Source of the DNA: Ophiobolus disseminans
Taxonomy: Eukaryota > Ascomycota > Dothideomycetes > Pleosporales > Phaeosphaeriaceae
Assembly (NCBI GenBank): GCA_010093685.1
Contig: MU006238.1
Span: 562,129-626,128, forward strand
Direction: 5' to 3'
Length of the DNA: 64,000 nt
Position 1 is the stretch's first letter. Each line of letters starts with the position of its first letter. This document shows positions 12,213-24,983 of this stretch, piece after piece. Under the pieces are notes generated by a model that saw only the letters and a program-made list of their open reading frames with translations, did no database searches and had not been told where the DNA came from. The translations under genes and the position numbers were made by a program.

Positions 12213-13316
12213 ATTGGTGGTGGTGGTGGTTGTAGGAATGCGATATGCTTGGTAGCGATGGTGTTGAGGATGATGAGGTGTGGTAACGAAGGCGATGCGT
12301 GCGTTGTGGTGTTGCTGCGTGCGTTGGGTGTGGTCAGGCGTGGTTTTCTGACTGCAATGGCGCTGATATCGCGGGAGTATTCAATGTCTCGCTCTTCCTC
12401 TCTTTCCAATGAGAAGATGACACCTTCGTGTGCCGAGATGTGCAATGCTCTGCCAAAGCGCGGTACCTCCAATGTCTAAATCGTGCAGTCGCGACGCGTA
12501 CCGCACGCGACAAACTTCAACCCACCTGCCCACGTGCTTCAGCACTCCAGAGCTACTACTCACGCCTTCCTACCACCCAACTCTTTCCAATCCTCAACAC
12601 AACGCGAGATACGAGTCCTTCAACCGTACCCCCACGCCGTCTCACACTTCCTCCCACTTGCCAGTGCCGCCTGATCCAGCCAAGCAACGCCTTTGCCCTC
12701 TTCCTAACTCTTGCGCCTCGCTACAATGCAGCTCAATACACGAGGCAGACTTCCTCGCTCGAAATGCACGTCGCTGCAAGGCCCGCTGTCGTTATCGCAG
12801 ATGATGTTGTGGTGTGTTGTTTCGCATGCGCGCTGCGCCTTTAGGTGGGTCGTGGGTTTGCCCCGCAGCAGCTTCGCCTTTATGTGCCGCGTTGCACCGC
12901 CAGTCACGGCTGCAGACGTTGAGAGGGAATGTTGGATATGAGGCTAAGCCTTGACGACCACATCTAGGTATAGAATAGCTGTTCTGAATTCTTAAAAGTC
13001 TCTGTATATAGACAGGATAATGTACGTATCTCTAACTTTTGTGACTTACTATGTGATGGGTTAGACCCATGCAGGACCCACTAGTGGGTTTGAGAGCGGC
13101 GCAGTCACGCCTCACATGTCTTCATGCTGCATAAATATCGACTACGCAAGTTGAACACCGTTGATTCAACTTGTGCCTGCCTTTTGGCCGGGGTTGGTGC
13201 ATGTAGTCGTGCCTATTTCCTTTTTAAGGTTCAACCCCTTACATACTAGGAGAGAGGTTTAAATTACTAGGTATCTAAGTTCTGGAGAACATTATAATAC
13301 TCTACTAAAGCTAGCC
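12213..13316. other. intergenic, AT-rich toward the right end
   Basis: The left half is the probable promoter and leader of the small membrane-protein gene. A frame of 124 codons at 12430-12804 is Pro/Ser/Thr-rich with scattered Cys and no motif, so I do not call it. The right third is noticeably AT-rich and resembles decayed repeat DNA. Confidence 0.3.
13076..13172. repeat. palindrome and short inverted repeat
   Basis: A perfect 14-base palindrome ACCCACTAGTGGGT lies at 13076-13089. An inverted repeat with 8-base arms, AAGTTGAA at 13148-13155 and TTCAACTT at 13165-13172, has a 9-base loop. Both sit at the edge of the AT-rich segment. They could be remnants of a small element or chance. Confidence 0.35.
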
Positions 13317-13403
13317 TATATAGACGTCTATTAATACTATACTGATACACTCTAGAAAGTCCGCTACTTCATCCGCCTTAACTTTTCTTCACTTATACCC
13401 GCC
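13317..13403. repeat. left copy of imperfect direct repeat
   Basis: The first 39 bases (13317-13355) match 14134-14172 at 34 of 39 positions, and four of the five differences are transitions. After 37 bases of looser similarity both copies contain TTATACCCGCC (from 13393 and from 14209). The right copy is the last codons and 3' region of the gene ending at 14205, so the left copy is a diverged duplicate of that gene end. Confidence 0.6.
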
Positions 13404-13440
13404 ACCTCTATGCCCCACGATGGAGCCAAGATACTAGACA

Positions 13441-14127
13441 ACGCGAAGCCTAGGTCGGTAGAAATCAACAAGGAGTTCAGCGACTGGCTACGCCGCCGAT
13501 CGTTGATGCAGAGGGATATTCACAGACTACTAGTATAGCAAGCATTCCTACGCAGCTCGGCATTGTCAATCATGCGAACCCGAACACAAGGTATTCTGGC
13601 TTCCTCGCATACCGTCGCCACGCCAACATTGAAGAGATTGTCGCGGAAATGGAAAAACACTCCATTATCAGCTTTGCTTCTAGCGTCTTTAACACCCATT
13701 ATGTAACAAAGTCTCTCCGCACTATATACCTAGGTATCAAAAAAGGACCGCCAGCGCTGTTCCCCTTACGCAGCATCGCAAGCGTCTAAAAGATTTTGGC
13801 TTCGACAAATTAAAGGGTGTTGGGAAACATTAGGGGATTACGATTCTAGACAAGGAGGCTCTTAGGCGGATTATACAGGACAACGAATGAGTTGTGGTTA
13901 GTCAGTCAGCGGTGCGCCTCTACAGTGATGTCCTTGACATACTCCCGCTTGTTCAGAAATGCGCAAGCTTCCAAGAACCTGGTCAGCCCATGGTCCTCAG
14001 TGCAGTTTGGAAAAGGCTATTCCCTCGCAAAGAAAATCGGAGTGTTTCATGGCATGATGCTGAGGCGGATGCGGTCGACACACATCAGATTCTCAAGGTC
14101 CTAATAACGAACATGCAGAAGATTTAG
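13441..14127 (+). pseudogene. degraded coding remnant, possibly exonuclease-like
   Basis: Between the two repeat copies, plus-strand sequence shows coding-like stretches broken by stops and frame changes. Examples are SGFLAYRRHANIEEIVAEM near 13600, DKEALRRIIQDNE ending in a TGA at 13888-13890, and a frame from about 13894 to 14127 ending SWHDAEADAVDTHQILKVL. The HDAxxDA spacing is like the last motif of DEDDh 3'-5' exonucleases (RNase T/ExoIII type), but the other acidic motifs are not recognisable. The assignment is therefore tentative. No intact start or splice-consistent model could be built. Confidence 0.35.
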
Positions 14128-14133
14128 GGTATC

Positions 14134-14219
14134 TGTATAGGCGTCTATTAAAACTATACTAATACATTCTAGGAGCTTATGTCTTCATCAACTTCTGTTT
14201 CTCTCTAGTTATACCCGCC
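14134..14219. repeat. right copy of imperfect direct repeat
   Basis: Partner of the copy at 13317-13403. It overlaps the final codons and 3' untranslated region of the membrane-protein gene whose stop codon is at 14205-14207. Confidence 0.6.
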
Positions 14220-15476
14220 GCCCCCTCCGCTCCGATCCAAAATACCCAGACCTTCAATCGTGACTCCACTGCCCTTCCTTTGCACATCCGCCGGCACAGT
14301 CAACCCCATATTGTCCTTCGCCCCAAACTGCCTTGCCACTTCGGCTAGCCTCGCCGCCTCTGCCTCCTTTCTTGACGTCTCGAGATACTTCTTTCTCTCA
14401 TCCCGTGCTTTTTGCTGCAACTCGCCAAACGGATCGAAACGCTCGCTTCCGGGGTTTTTGAACGGATTCTGAACCCAACTCCCGCGATCCGTCAGCGTAG
14501 TCGAGCGCGGACGACCGGCTAGAACGTCATATGCTTTGTTGAGTGGTGGGTCGGCGAAAGGATTAGGCGTTGGTTGCGGCGGTGGTACGTTGATGGGGAA
14601 TCGTGATTTGTTACGGTCTGTTGTCACTGTTTCCGGGCGAAAGTACGGGCCTGGGCCGAAGAGCGTATCGCTGCGGTCAGTGGAGCGAGTTAAGTGCCCT
14701 CCCCCACCGGCGAAGACTAAGGTGGTGCCTACGTGAGCTATTTCTGGAGTGTGTAAGGAGCCGGTGTTACTGGGGTCGAAGGTATCGTCTGCAAATTGTT
14801 GATTGGGTTGTTGCCGGCGCTTTCTGCGCTTGAAAAGCATGAGTGCTGCGACGATGATTGCTATAAAACCTGGTGATTGTCAGGAGATATCGTAACATGA
14901 TGAATGGAGAGTAATACCTAGTATACTGAGTGTGATTGCAGCAGCTGCTGCACCTTTGGTAATCATTGTTTTTTCTTCTTGCGGCGATGACCGTTGTGGA
15001 GGATCGCGTTCTCCTGCGGTCTCCGACTCCGCCGCTGTGGGAGGCGAGAGTACAGATGTTGCTCCAGGGTTTGACGGTCTTGCGAGACGGCTTGAGAAGT
15101 TTAAATCCGCTGTCGCTGTGATGGTTGGCTTGAGAGGGCTAGGTGAGGAAACAGTGCCGGTGATCTGTGGAACAGCCGCGACGGTGCTGATGTGGGACAC
15201 ATGGCTAAACGTAAACGACGGTGCTTGTGATGCTTGACCTGAGACGAGAGGCATGGACGGTGAAGCAGGCTCTTCGCCCTCATCTTCCGACTCGGAGTCT
15301 TCACCTTCAGACATCGCTCCTACGGTCGAAGGGCTACTGAATAGCGAGTCGGGACTCTCGGGACCTTCTTCCTCCTCCTCCTCCTCCTCCTCTGGTGCCA
15401 CGGCTGGATCTTGTCGACGAACGCGCCTTGGGTAAACCTTCACTGGCGATGGTCGTCGAAGCTGATATCGCGCCAT
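14205..15476 (-). CDS. single-pass membrane protein with acidic Ser/Pro-rich domain
   Basis: Predicted 407-residue protein from exons 15476-14918 and 14869-14205, joined by a 48 bp GT/AG intron inside the membrane segment. The start is ATG 15476 (MARYQLRRP); the in-frame codons upstream offer no ATG. Order of features: short basic start; a run of nine Glu encoded by a GAG-type triplet repeat near 15370; an acidic Ser-rich stretch; a Ser/Thr/Pro-rich region; one transmembrane helix formed across the splice (AAAAAITLSILGFIAIIVAAL); a stop-transfer cluster KRRKRRQ; and a polar C-terminal region ending in a Gly run. There is no cleavable signal peptide. The organisation suggests a surface or organelle membrane anchor, but I do not recognise the family. 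Confidence 0.65.
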
Positions 15477-16671
15477 CCTTTCTCTGATGTTCTTATTATG
15501 TAGATCACACTTTCTCGTGTTACTCAAAATGCTAGCTCTTGCGAAGTAAAGAAAAGTCTCCAGGACTACGAATCGAATGAGTGGATCCGGTCAACGGTAA
15601 ATGTAGGAAATATGGCCTGACTTTGGCGGAACAAGCGTCCAAGAAAGCGGAGAGAAGGCAAGCAACAGAAAACGGGAATGCCAATACTTTGAATGCAGTC
15701 TGACATAATGGGAGTTTACCGCCAAGGGGCAATCATCTCATGCACACAATGTCTCCAAATGACGCTTCTGTGGGTCCCGCCTCTGTTAAGATCTGGGACT
15801 CCAAGCCACCGCCTGGCTGTTGTCGCGGCAGTACTGCATCCATGCGGAGAAGATCCTCGACCTTGAAACTAAGGCTCAAGAATAGCCAAGACGTGCAGTA
15901 TACGATCAACATAGGCACGCGACACTGTGTTAAAGCTTGCCGTTGGCGATGACAGGCATCTCAAGGATGTCGTAGTGGGTGGAAGTCGATGGTTGGTCAC
16001 GGCGAGAACATGAGACATCTTGGCAGACCTGACACGCGTGGATGCAGCGCAACGTGCTTCAGGTCGCGCGGCAAAGCAGAGATAAGAGCCGCATAGCTGC
16101 CGGCAGGAACTGCCAAATTGATGATATTTGATGACGCTGGAGAAGCAACGACGTAGGTAATCTCGATAGCAGTGCGTTGCAGTTGCTCGGAACATCGGAA
16201 CACCGAAACTCCACTTTAGCCACTCATCACGTGAGGCCTACTCGTTCACTATATGTCCTTCCATCTCATCCACGTCCAGGCTCATATTACCGTATTCCTC
16301 GTGCTTCCGATTCGGTCAAATCTTATTACGTTTTGTCTTGAATCCATCCCACGCCTTTTGCAGTTCATGCATCGCCTCCAGGGACATCGACCCGCGCTCA
16401 TCATCCTTATGTACAGGGCCGTGTAGTGAGTTTGCTCGGCACCAGGTCTTTGGTTGTCGGCATAGACCCAGTCTTCATGTGCGCAGGCGACGAGGATGCA
16501 GTTCTCGAAAGATAGTATGGAGGCAGAGTAGTATCGCTGGAAACGACTATTAAGCTGTCGCGCGGGCGCGTAAGCAGCGTTGCCATGTATCTCAAGTTGT
16601 GCTTTGTCTCTGCAAAGGACTCATCCCCATCGGCGTCGTCAGACTGCTTTCTACCTGTCTCATGCTGACTT
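15477..16671. other. intergenic, no gene seen
   Basis: Contains the promoter of the single-pass membrane-protein gene and the 3' flank of the ABC transporter. Reading frames here are short and without motifs. Confidence 0.35.
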
Positions 16672-19600
16672 TCATACAGCTCTGTCCATGCTCTGGCCCA
16701 AACACATTTCGTAGTATACACCTCTCTTTGACAATAGCTCCTGGTGCGTACCACTCTCAACAATCCTTCCGCGAGCGAAGACGATGATCCGATCAGCATC
16801 CTTGATCGTACTAAGGCGATGCGCTACCGCAATCGTGGTTCTTCCACTTTTCACCTTCTCAAGTGCAGCCTGCACGATCTTCTCAGATTCAGTGTCTAGA
16901 GCGGATGTTGCCTCGTCAAGCAAGAGAAGACGAGGTTGTCGTATTAGTGCTCGTGCGATAACGATTCGCTGGCGCTGACCACCAGAGAGCTGGGCGCCTC
17001 TGTTCCCGCACATTGTCGCGAAGCCTTCGGGGAGCGATGCTACGAAGTCGCTGATGTTGGATTGCTTTGCTGCTTCTTCCACCTGCGCGTCGGTGACTTC
17101 TGTATCGGTACCCATTGCAATATTGTCTCGCACGGAGCCTTGGTATAAGACAGGCTCTTGTTGTACGAGAGCGACATCTCGTCGGTACTTTCTTGGGCAT
17201 TGCTCCACGAGGTCGATACCGTCGCAGGTGATTCGGCCCGAAACTGGATCGTAAAATCGTTCGAGAAGGGACACCATTGTTGATTTGCCACATCCAGAAG
17301 CACCCACAAGGGCCACAAAGTTGCCAGCTTGAACCTGGAGAAGTTAGTAACGAGGCAGCAAGATGAAGAGTCTAAACTTACATCTACGTCGATGCCCTCC
17401 AAAACCTTAGCATGCGGCCGAGACTCATATGCGAACGCGACGTCTTTAACTTCGATGTGCGCCGGCCCTCGGTCTTTGCTGTCGTCGAATGGTGGCTTTG
17501 ACGAATCTTCTTGAACAGCAGGCTTTAGCCTACGCAACCAAAAGACGTAGTTCGCTGCAGTTGCCGACTTCGTGAGACTTGTAGTATATGAGAAAAACTG
17601 GGCTGCCGCCTCTCCAGAAAATATAACACCGATGAAAACAGTGAAGAATTGGGTCGTGGTGTACTCGCCGTAGCTTATCAATCGACCACCGTACCTGTAA
17701 AATGTCAGCTTGTAATCATCCAGATGGTGGTGCAACTTACCAGAAGCCCAATGCCATCGCAAGAAAGGAAATTGACTGCGTTAGGGAATACCAGAACATG
17801 GTCCAAATCAAGGCTTTCATAGACCGCAACGCGACGCCTTGTAGACGAGCCTGGTACCTTTCCAGGATATGTCGCTCCAACGCGAGGCTGGACACTGTAC
17901 GTATAGCAGACACTGCTTCGGAGGCAAGGGCTGCACTACTAGCGAACCGTTTCCCCGTGGCTTCTTCGAGTTTGAATTCCAGCCTGATCCGAAGGTAACC
18001 GCAGAACACGATGGGCACGAGAGCACCAAAGACAACCGCTAGACCGAGCTTCCAACCGACGACAAGTGCGAGGACTGAGCTCGAAATGATGTTGACAACG
18101 TTGATGCAAATCAGCATCAAGTTGAACCCGAGGAGCTCACACATGTTTGCAGGGTAGGATGATAAGTTTGAAGCTAAGGCTCCGCTAGCATGCGCTTCAT
18201 CATCGAAGAAAGCCATGTCTTGTTTGAGGATGAGGTCAAAGATCTCGCCACGGTATCGTTTAGAAACGTGCTGCGCGACAATGTTACTCACCCATCCCAC
18301 GGTCGCAAAGACGAGGAGGTTGCCGATAGCCACGATGAAGAACATGAGCGAGTAAAAGTCGCCTTGTTCTACTCCTTCGGTCGGGGAAAGCTGGAAAGCT
18401 TCAACTACCCGAGCAAACAGAATAGCTTGTGCGGGATAAGTTGCACCTAGAGTAATGTCAGCGATGATATCGAGTGCCTGGGGCGGTATTGTTACCTCCA
18501 GCGAGTGTCGCAATGCCGAGAAGAACAAAACATTTCCAAAGGTGACTCTGTTCCTTGAGTAGGATGAACACGCAGCTAATAAGGTTGTAGTTGATGCCAT
18601 CTTTTGAGGACCTGGTGTCGTTTTGTGTGATACCAGACGCCTGTGTTTGTGTACGGACCAGGGCAACTCTCTCGGCTGCATGTTCTTCATCGACAACCTC
18701 CTCGCTTGGTGCGTGTCCGAGATCCTGCGCTTTTACCAGACGAGCTGCGTTTGTCAGCAAACAGAGACCGATTACGTGACATCATTGCTCACTTACCATA
18801 CGCACCGTTGCGCTCCAGCAGTTCCTCGTGCGTTCCTTGCTCAATCACAGAGCCACTCGTTATTACGGCGATATTGTCTGCGTTCCGAATGGTCGAGAGC
18901 TTATGGGCAATTGTGATTGTCGTGCGATTCTTGGAAACTCGATCAAGGGCTTGCTGCACAATTCTTTCGGCTTTGGGATCGAGGGCACTCGTGGCCTCGT
19001 CCAACAGTAGTACAGTAGGTTCGGAGACGATGCTGCGTGCAATCGCAATTCGCTGCTTCTGCCCGCCTGATAAGTTCATAGCGCGCTCACCGAGTAGCGT
19101 ATCGTAACCCTGTCTTTGATCAGTACGGATCAATCAACACACTCGATGGTTTGTACCTTTGGCAGCTGCTCGATGAACTCATCAGCATATGCGTCCCTGC
19201 ATGCCTTCTCAACCAGAACGCGCTGCTCAGCGTCCGGCAAATTCGCTTTCTCGGTTCCAAACAGCCCGGATGCAACATTCTCGTAGACCGTACCAGAAAA
19301 CAAGACAGGCTCCTGCTGGACCAGCCGAATGTTTGTTCTGAGCCACGTGAGGTTCAGTTGTCGGATGTCAACGCCGTCGAGGTAGATAGTCCCACTCTGC
19401 TGATCGTACCAGCGTTCTGACATTGGTTAGAATATCCACACTGAACAAGGCTGAGAACATACCGAGCAATCCGATGATCGTAGACTTTCCTGATCCGCTG
19501 GCTCCGACCAAAGCTGTGGATCGACAAGTAGGTGCAGACAATGTGAAACCATCAAGAACAGTAATGTCTGACCTCGAGGGGTAGGCAAAGACGATGTCAC

Positions 19601-21174
19601 GGATCTCAATGACGCCTTTGCAAGTGACTGGCACGATGCCCGCATCGCTCAATGGATCAATTTCAGACTTCCGGTCGATGGTCTTGAAGAGCTCTTCGGC
19701 CGATGACGCAGCTTTCGTGAAGGACAGGATCTGGGGCGCGATGGTAGTCATGGCTGTTGCAGCAACGATAACAGCTAAAATAACGGTAAATCTACTCATA
19801 TTAGCATGACAAAGTGTGTTGTTGAAGGCACGTACACGTCTCCACTTTCTCGGATCTCTCCGCTGAAGTACATCCGAATGCCTTGCCAAAAGGCCAACCC
19901 AAATCCCGAGTAAACGCAGAAGAACTCGGTACTGAAGAGGACTGCGTACGTAGGACTCTTCTTTAGTCCAACTGTCATGGCCTTGTCAAGCGACTCACCA
20001 TACCTGCGTGACAGGAGAGGGTTTAACCAGAAAGAGTGGACCGTACGAACCGTTGAAAAGACCTCTTCCGCGAGTAGGCCGGCCTTTGAGTAGATAGCAA
20101 GAAGCTGAGCCTCATTCTTCGTGTCGACGCCGATGCATAGCCCAACAACAACAATGATTGTGGGAACGATGCTGATTGTGATCAATGTCAGCTTCCATTG
20201 CACTGCGAAGGCAATTATAAACGCGCTAACAAACGTAGACACGCCTTGGATCGTCAACGTGAGCTTTTCGGAAATACCTAGAACAAAGTCAGCGTTGTTT
20301 CATATACCTTTCGTACGTGGGGTTTTGCTTGCCGGTATTGACGTTGTTACTGCTTGTAGTAGCTTGGGTGGTGACAGAAGCAGCTGCATCTGAGTCGAAG
20401 AAGGCAATGTTCTGTCGCAGAACATGTTTGATGAAGTCAATCCGCAGGGCTTTCGTTGTACGTATGGCGGCAATAGAGATGCAGACCTGCTAGGATCAGT
20501 ACGACCCTATACGAGCGCGTCGAAGTTATACCGAGTGGATGTAAACTGTAGCAAACTTGGCAATGAAGAGATATATAAAGTACAAGCTGTTTGCGAGTCG
20601 TCAGTAGTGTGCTTCGGTGCGACGTAAGGAGCAGCGTCTTACGTGAATTTGTTGACCTCAGACCGATACTGTGCAGGCGATATGGTTCCAATTGCAAATC
20701 CGGTACTGCTTGAAGTCAACGTCTGCCTCACATGCAGCTCGTGTTACGTACAAAGTAGTGACAAATTTACCGAATATCAAATCCATCAGTGGCAGCAACA
20801 CACCGGCTGCTATGGCAGCTACAAAGGCCACGATGTTAAGTATCCAGCTTTTACGGTCCGCGTATCTAAAGACCCGCTTTTACAGTATTAGCATGGCCTC
20901 GTAAGTAATTCAGCAAATGTTGAATATCGCCAGCGAGATGCTGGTGGATTTCGGTCATTTTGGCATCGTTGCTGTTGAATGATATCGTGTGTCGAGGGGT
21001 TGCGAGAAGTGGTCGGTTGTAACTGAAAGTGCGAAGTAGGTAAACACGTACAAAGTATGGGCCTAAGCCCCCTTTTGGCTCGTCAGGTTTTGGATTACCA
21101 TCAGCTGCGCGACTCTTCTCATCCTCGCTCTTTCGTTGTGCTGGAGACATTGACTCCTTTTCGGCAAGTGCCAT
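16672..21174 (-). CDS. full-length ABCB (multidrug-resistance type) transporter
   Basis: ATP-driven exporter with (TMD-NBD)x2 order, roughly 1,300 residues in about ten exons. It starts at ATG 21174 (MALAEKESMSPAQRK) and ends at 16672. TMD1 is encoded from about 20880 to 19700. NBD1 carries Walker A GASGSGKST, Q-loop VQQEP, signature LSGGQ, Walker B VLLLDEATSAL and H-loop AHKLST. TMD2 spans about 18500-17560. NBD2 carries GASGCGKST, VQQEP, LSGGQ, LLLLDEATSAL and AHRLST. Both ATP sites are therefore canonical and the gene looks intact. One intron (20332-20278) seems to use a GC-AG border. Related fungal proteins are Pmd1/MdrA-type drug and metabolite exporters. It is divergent from the Zn2Cys6 gene and close to the repeat-peptide and UstYa genes, which suggests (inference) export or self-protection for that locus. 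Confidence 0.9.
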
Positions 21175-21700
21175 GATAAAATCCGTGAACGTGGTATGCT
21201 GCAGGCGCTGGTTGCCCACCGGCGTGACAGGCAGCCATATCTATGAGATGAGAGGCAGAGCTAGTCTGCCCAAGCCGGACCCCGTGAAGCCCGGAAATCC
21301 ACACGGGGGAGCATTCGTTGAAAAGGGCGCCCAAGCGCCCTAACATTGGAGCGATCGCGACGGGATGGCGTCATGACTGGAATGCGAACAAAGCGAGCAA
21401 ATCAAGCAGCGGTAGCGCGACATCACGGGACAACGCGCGAAGACCTTCCCACCCGGTCCTTCTTGTCAAGCCAATATTGCATGTTGCTGCCTAACACATT
21501 TCTCACCAAATAGCCCTTCACGAAGAGCTTTTGATCCGTTTGAAGCCTGTTTGATTCGTGGTGGCTCAAAGCAGCTAGTGATGACCTAACCACCTCTCCT
21601 CGGGACGCGAGAAATCCGTCCACCGCAGCCTCATACTTGTTGTGGCAGAAACCACCCGCTCACGGACCCCGCGGAGTATATTGCGACCGCCACACTTATT
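21175..21700. promoter_or_regulatory. shared promoter of ABC transporter and Zn2Cys6 gene
   Basis: The 526 bp between two outward-facing start codons must contain both promoters. No clear TATA box or inverted CGG triplet of the type bound by Zn2Cys6 dimers was identified with confidence. Confidence 0.5.
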
Positions 21701-24484
21701 ATGGACGAAGGAGATGACATGGATGTTTCGCTCGATGGAGCTACTTCTAGGCGAGCGGTATGTTTCCGTGGTTGCTGTGTGCTACCTGCAGAGAACTAAT
21801 CGTCGCTGTAGTGCGACTCGTGTAGAACCAGAAAGTGTGTACACAGACACAAGATCCAACCAAAAGCACATTAACCTAATAATCATTTCAGAATTCGATG
21901 CGATAGAACAGTTCCGTGTTCCAATTGCAAGGCAAGCAAACTGAGTACGCCATGTCCTAAAATTAAGATATACACAGGCTGATTTGCCAAGCTTGTACAA
22001 CAACGGCACCTACGCAGAAGGCTCAACGGCAAAGGGTCCACATATCCGAAGAATAGTGAGTGGGTCCATGCACTCCTGCATATCGCGTGGCGACGTCTGC
22101 AGCCAACCGATATCGTACTTCATTGCCGGCAGCATGGCTGACCGAAGGTCGACAGTGAGAAGAAGATCGACCGCATAGAAGATCGCCTAGCCGGCATTGA
22201 GAATGTCCTGGCAAATCTTGCCTCGAAGCTTGGGGATCTTGACTTACAAAGAGACTCGCCGGAAGCCAGCAGTCAGTCCCGTTCTAGCCGCAAAGGAGTG
22301 GGCAGAAGTCCAGATGCTCCTACACCAGCGCCTTTTGAGGGCGAAACGACAATCAACACCCAATCAGATTACGCTCGCGAGCTTCTTACAAAGGCTGTCG
22401 GCAGCACTCCTTCCATTGAGCAGAATGCAGAAGTAAGGTCGGCGCTGCATGCTCTCAACGAGCTCGTGACTCGCCAAGGTCAAGTCACCGCTTCCACCGC
22501 GTCTAACAGTGGTGTCTTGATAAACCGCGCACTAGCAGATATTCATCCAGAAGACCTGGACCGACCGCCGTGGGAAGTCTCAAGTGACGTACTTGAAAGA
22601 GGGGCGAGTAAGTTGAACTGATGATTGGCACACACACTGGACTAATTCTTCCTAGAATATCCGACCATGGCTTTGGCGATCATCTTTCCTTTCTTCAAGC
22701 TCAAAAACTTACGAGGTATCATGGAAGATGTCTACCTGAACCCAGGGCGGTGCGGGGCCAGCCGCCGTTTGCTCGGATTCGGCATCCTTCACATACTCTT
22801 TGAAGAATTTTCCAACGTTCCATTCGCTGATGTGCAACGTTCAGCCTACTCGAACTATGTCGTTCAGTGCAAGCGTCAAATGGAGGTGGCAGTCAGCCAA
22901 CTCGACATCTTCTTACCGGCTTCTTACGAAAACATCATGGCATTGCAGCTGGGAGGGGCACTCGCCATCGAGATGTGCAAGCCCTCACTCTGCTGGGCAA
23001 TGATGTCTACCGCTGCTTCATTATGTCAAAACCTCGGATACCATCGATACTCGACCATGAAAGATGACACCGAAGATGAACGTAACTGCAAGATTCACGT
23101 TTTCTGGATGATATACATGTTCGACAAAACCATGTCATTACGTCTGGGCCGTGCCAGTGTGATTCAAGACTGGGATATCTCGTTGCCGTTCTTTGAACAT
23201 GACAAGGTAGTGGAACAGGGCCCAAATCCAAAGGAAATGCTTGCCTACTGGGTCAAAGTTGCCCGGGTTCAGGGACAGATTTATGAAAAGCTATTCAGTC
23301 CTGCGGCCTTTCTAAGATCGCCGGAAGAACGGATGCGAACGGCGATCGAGCTCGTCAATGCTATGAATACAGCATGGTATGAGCGAGGTGATGCACGTGT
23401 AACTGATCTTTCACTTGCTGACTGGCCGGCTGAACTCGGAGTCCAAGTTCAGTCAACGATCACCACGAACAATAGTCCTAATGAGACAGACATGCCTTCC
23501 ATACGCAAACGTCGCGGAAAGCAACCGTCAAGCGCACCGATCGATGCCAGCGAGTACATAAAGAGTAAGCTCCACATATGCTGAATTACACGGGAACTTA
23601 CATGGTCAGTGTCTTTGGAGCGTACCGAAGATGTGTTTTTCCACGCGGACGTTGTGATGCACTATTCTACGTGTTCTTTGATACAACGCGCAGTCAGCCC
23701 GGATAACGTCACGTTCAACCACGAATGCCTCGAGTCCGCGCGCGCCGCGTTGGTGGCACATGCACGATGCAATGCTCAATTCAATGTCAAAGGCAACGAG
23801 CAAATGTGGAATGGGTACATTCACTGGTCCATACTTCAGGTTAGTGGAGCAGTCCGTCCCCGTGGACTGTGGGCCAAGAACTGACATACCATAGGCACCT
23901 TTTACACCGTAGGTTGCGTTTTATGTTGAGCGATTTGAAATTGACCATTGCTTAGTTTCATCGTGATTTTCTGCAATGCTATCCAGAACAACGACGCCAC
24001 CGACCTCGCATCACTGCAAGACTTCGTGGCGAGCCTAGAGTCCTGCCGCACTATCTCTGAAGGCGCAGATAAGCTATACAGAATGTGCCATCTTTTCCTC
24101 CGAGTGGCAAAGCTCTATCTGCAGGCGAAGATGCAGGACTCAACAACACCATCGCAGGCTTACACGCCAAGTAATCCCAAGTACTACACCACCGTTGATG
24201 GGACTCAGCTTGACCTCAACTCTATGTCACAGTTCGATCCGTACCTCAGTGCCTTGGGCCTCATGCCCAACTCCGTGTGGCCAACAGCAAGCTTTGCAGG
24301 GATTTCAGATGGTTTGGATCCGTATCTGCAAGGCCAGGACGCTGGCACAAATTTAGGACTGGATGGCATGGGTCATTCGAGCGGGGGCCAAAACTCAGTG
24401 CAGGACTTCTTCTCCGGCTCGCGATACTTGATGAACATGATGGAAGCAGGGGATGACTCGCAAATGCCAGACCTTGGCTTTTGA
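21701..24484 (+). CDS. Zn2Cys6 fungal transcription factor
   Basis: Nuclear DNA-binding regulator. The zinc cluster is split over four exons and rebuilds perfectly as C-x2-C-x6-C-x5-C-x2-C-x6-C (CDSCRTRK, IRCDRTVPCSNCKASK, then LTC). A short linker and a coiled-coil follow (EKKIDRIEDRLAGIENVLANL) for dimerisation. The middle homology / Fungal_trans region runs from about 22660 (YPTMALAIIFPFF) through MSTAASLCQNLGYHR and FWMIYMFDKTMSLRLGR. The segment from about 23947 begins FIVIFCNAIQNND, a typical late motif of this class. The C-terminus (to 24484) is acidic and Gln/Asn/Gly-rich, like an activation domain. About seven introns; several are placed only approximately. It diverges from the ABC transporter, so a role as local pathway regulator is reasonable but is inference. 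Confidence 0.9.
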
Positions 24485-24983
24485 AACTGTAGGGTCGGCT
24501 TATTTTGCTTCGGCGTTGTTTGGAAGATTCCCACTCTGGTATTAGAAATAGGATAGACGCATGAGCTGCTAGGCTCAAATATGGTGTATAAATTTATGCT
24601 TCTCAATCCGAGTAACGAGCTGTCGCGGTGTTTGTGTTTTCCCACCGCACGACCGGCTTCGGGCGATTAGCGCAGGGCACGGACCATAACACGTCAAGTC
24701 TCCACGCTCCTGCCTCGATGATTTCTACTTTCAACAGCACGACGTGTCATCGTCTCCGCACTTGACAAACGTCCCAGATTCGCCCTTTGAATCGTTGAGC
24801 TTGGGTTCTGCGCCGAACGGATGCATAATCATCAGTATGTCATTATTGATCAATTGATAGTCTAGATACAGAAACGCAACAGGAGAGGCAATGTCTCCTA
24901 AAGATAGTACAGGTAAGGTGTTCGGTCTTTAATCCATCTTCTCATCCACTCTTCTCCCTATACCCCATTCTCAGACAGCAGTC
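24485..24983. other. convergent spacer, no gene seen
   Basis: About 500 bp between the stop codons of the regulator (+) and the repeat protein (-). Nothing beyond 3' flanks is visible. Confidence 0.4.

Noticed and set aside
12430..12804. 124-codon Pro/Ser/Thr/Cys frame
   Set aside because: Low-complexity composition matching the CT-rich leader-type DNA; competing frames on the same strand are equally long.
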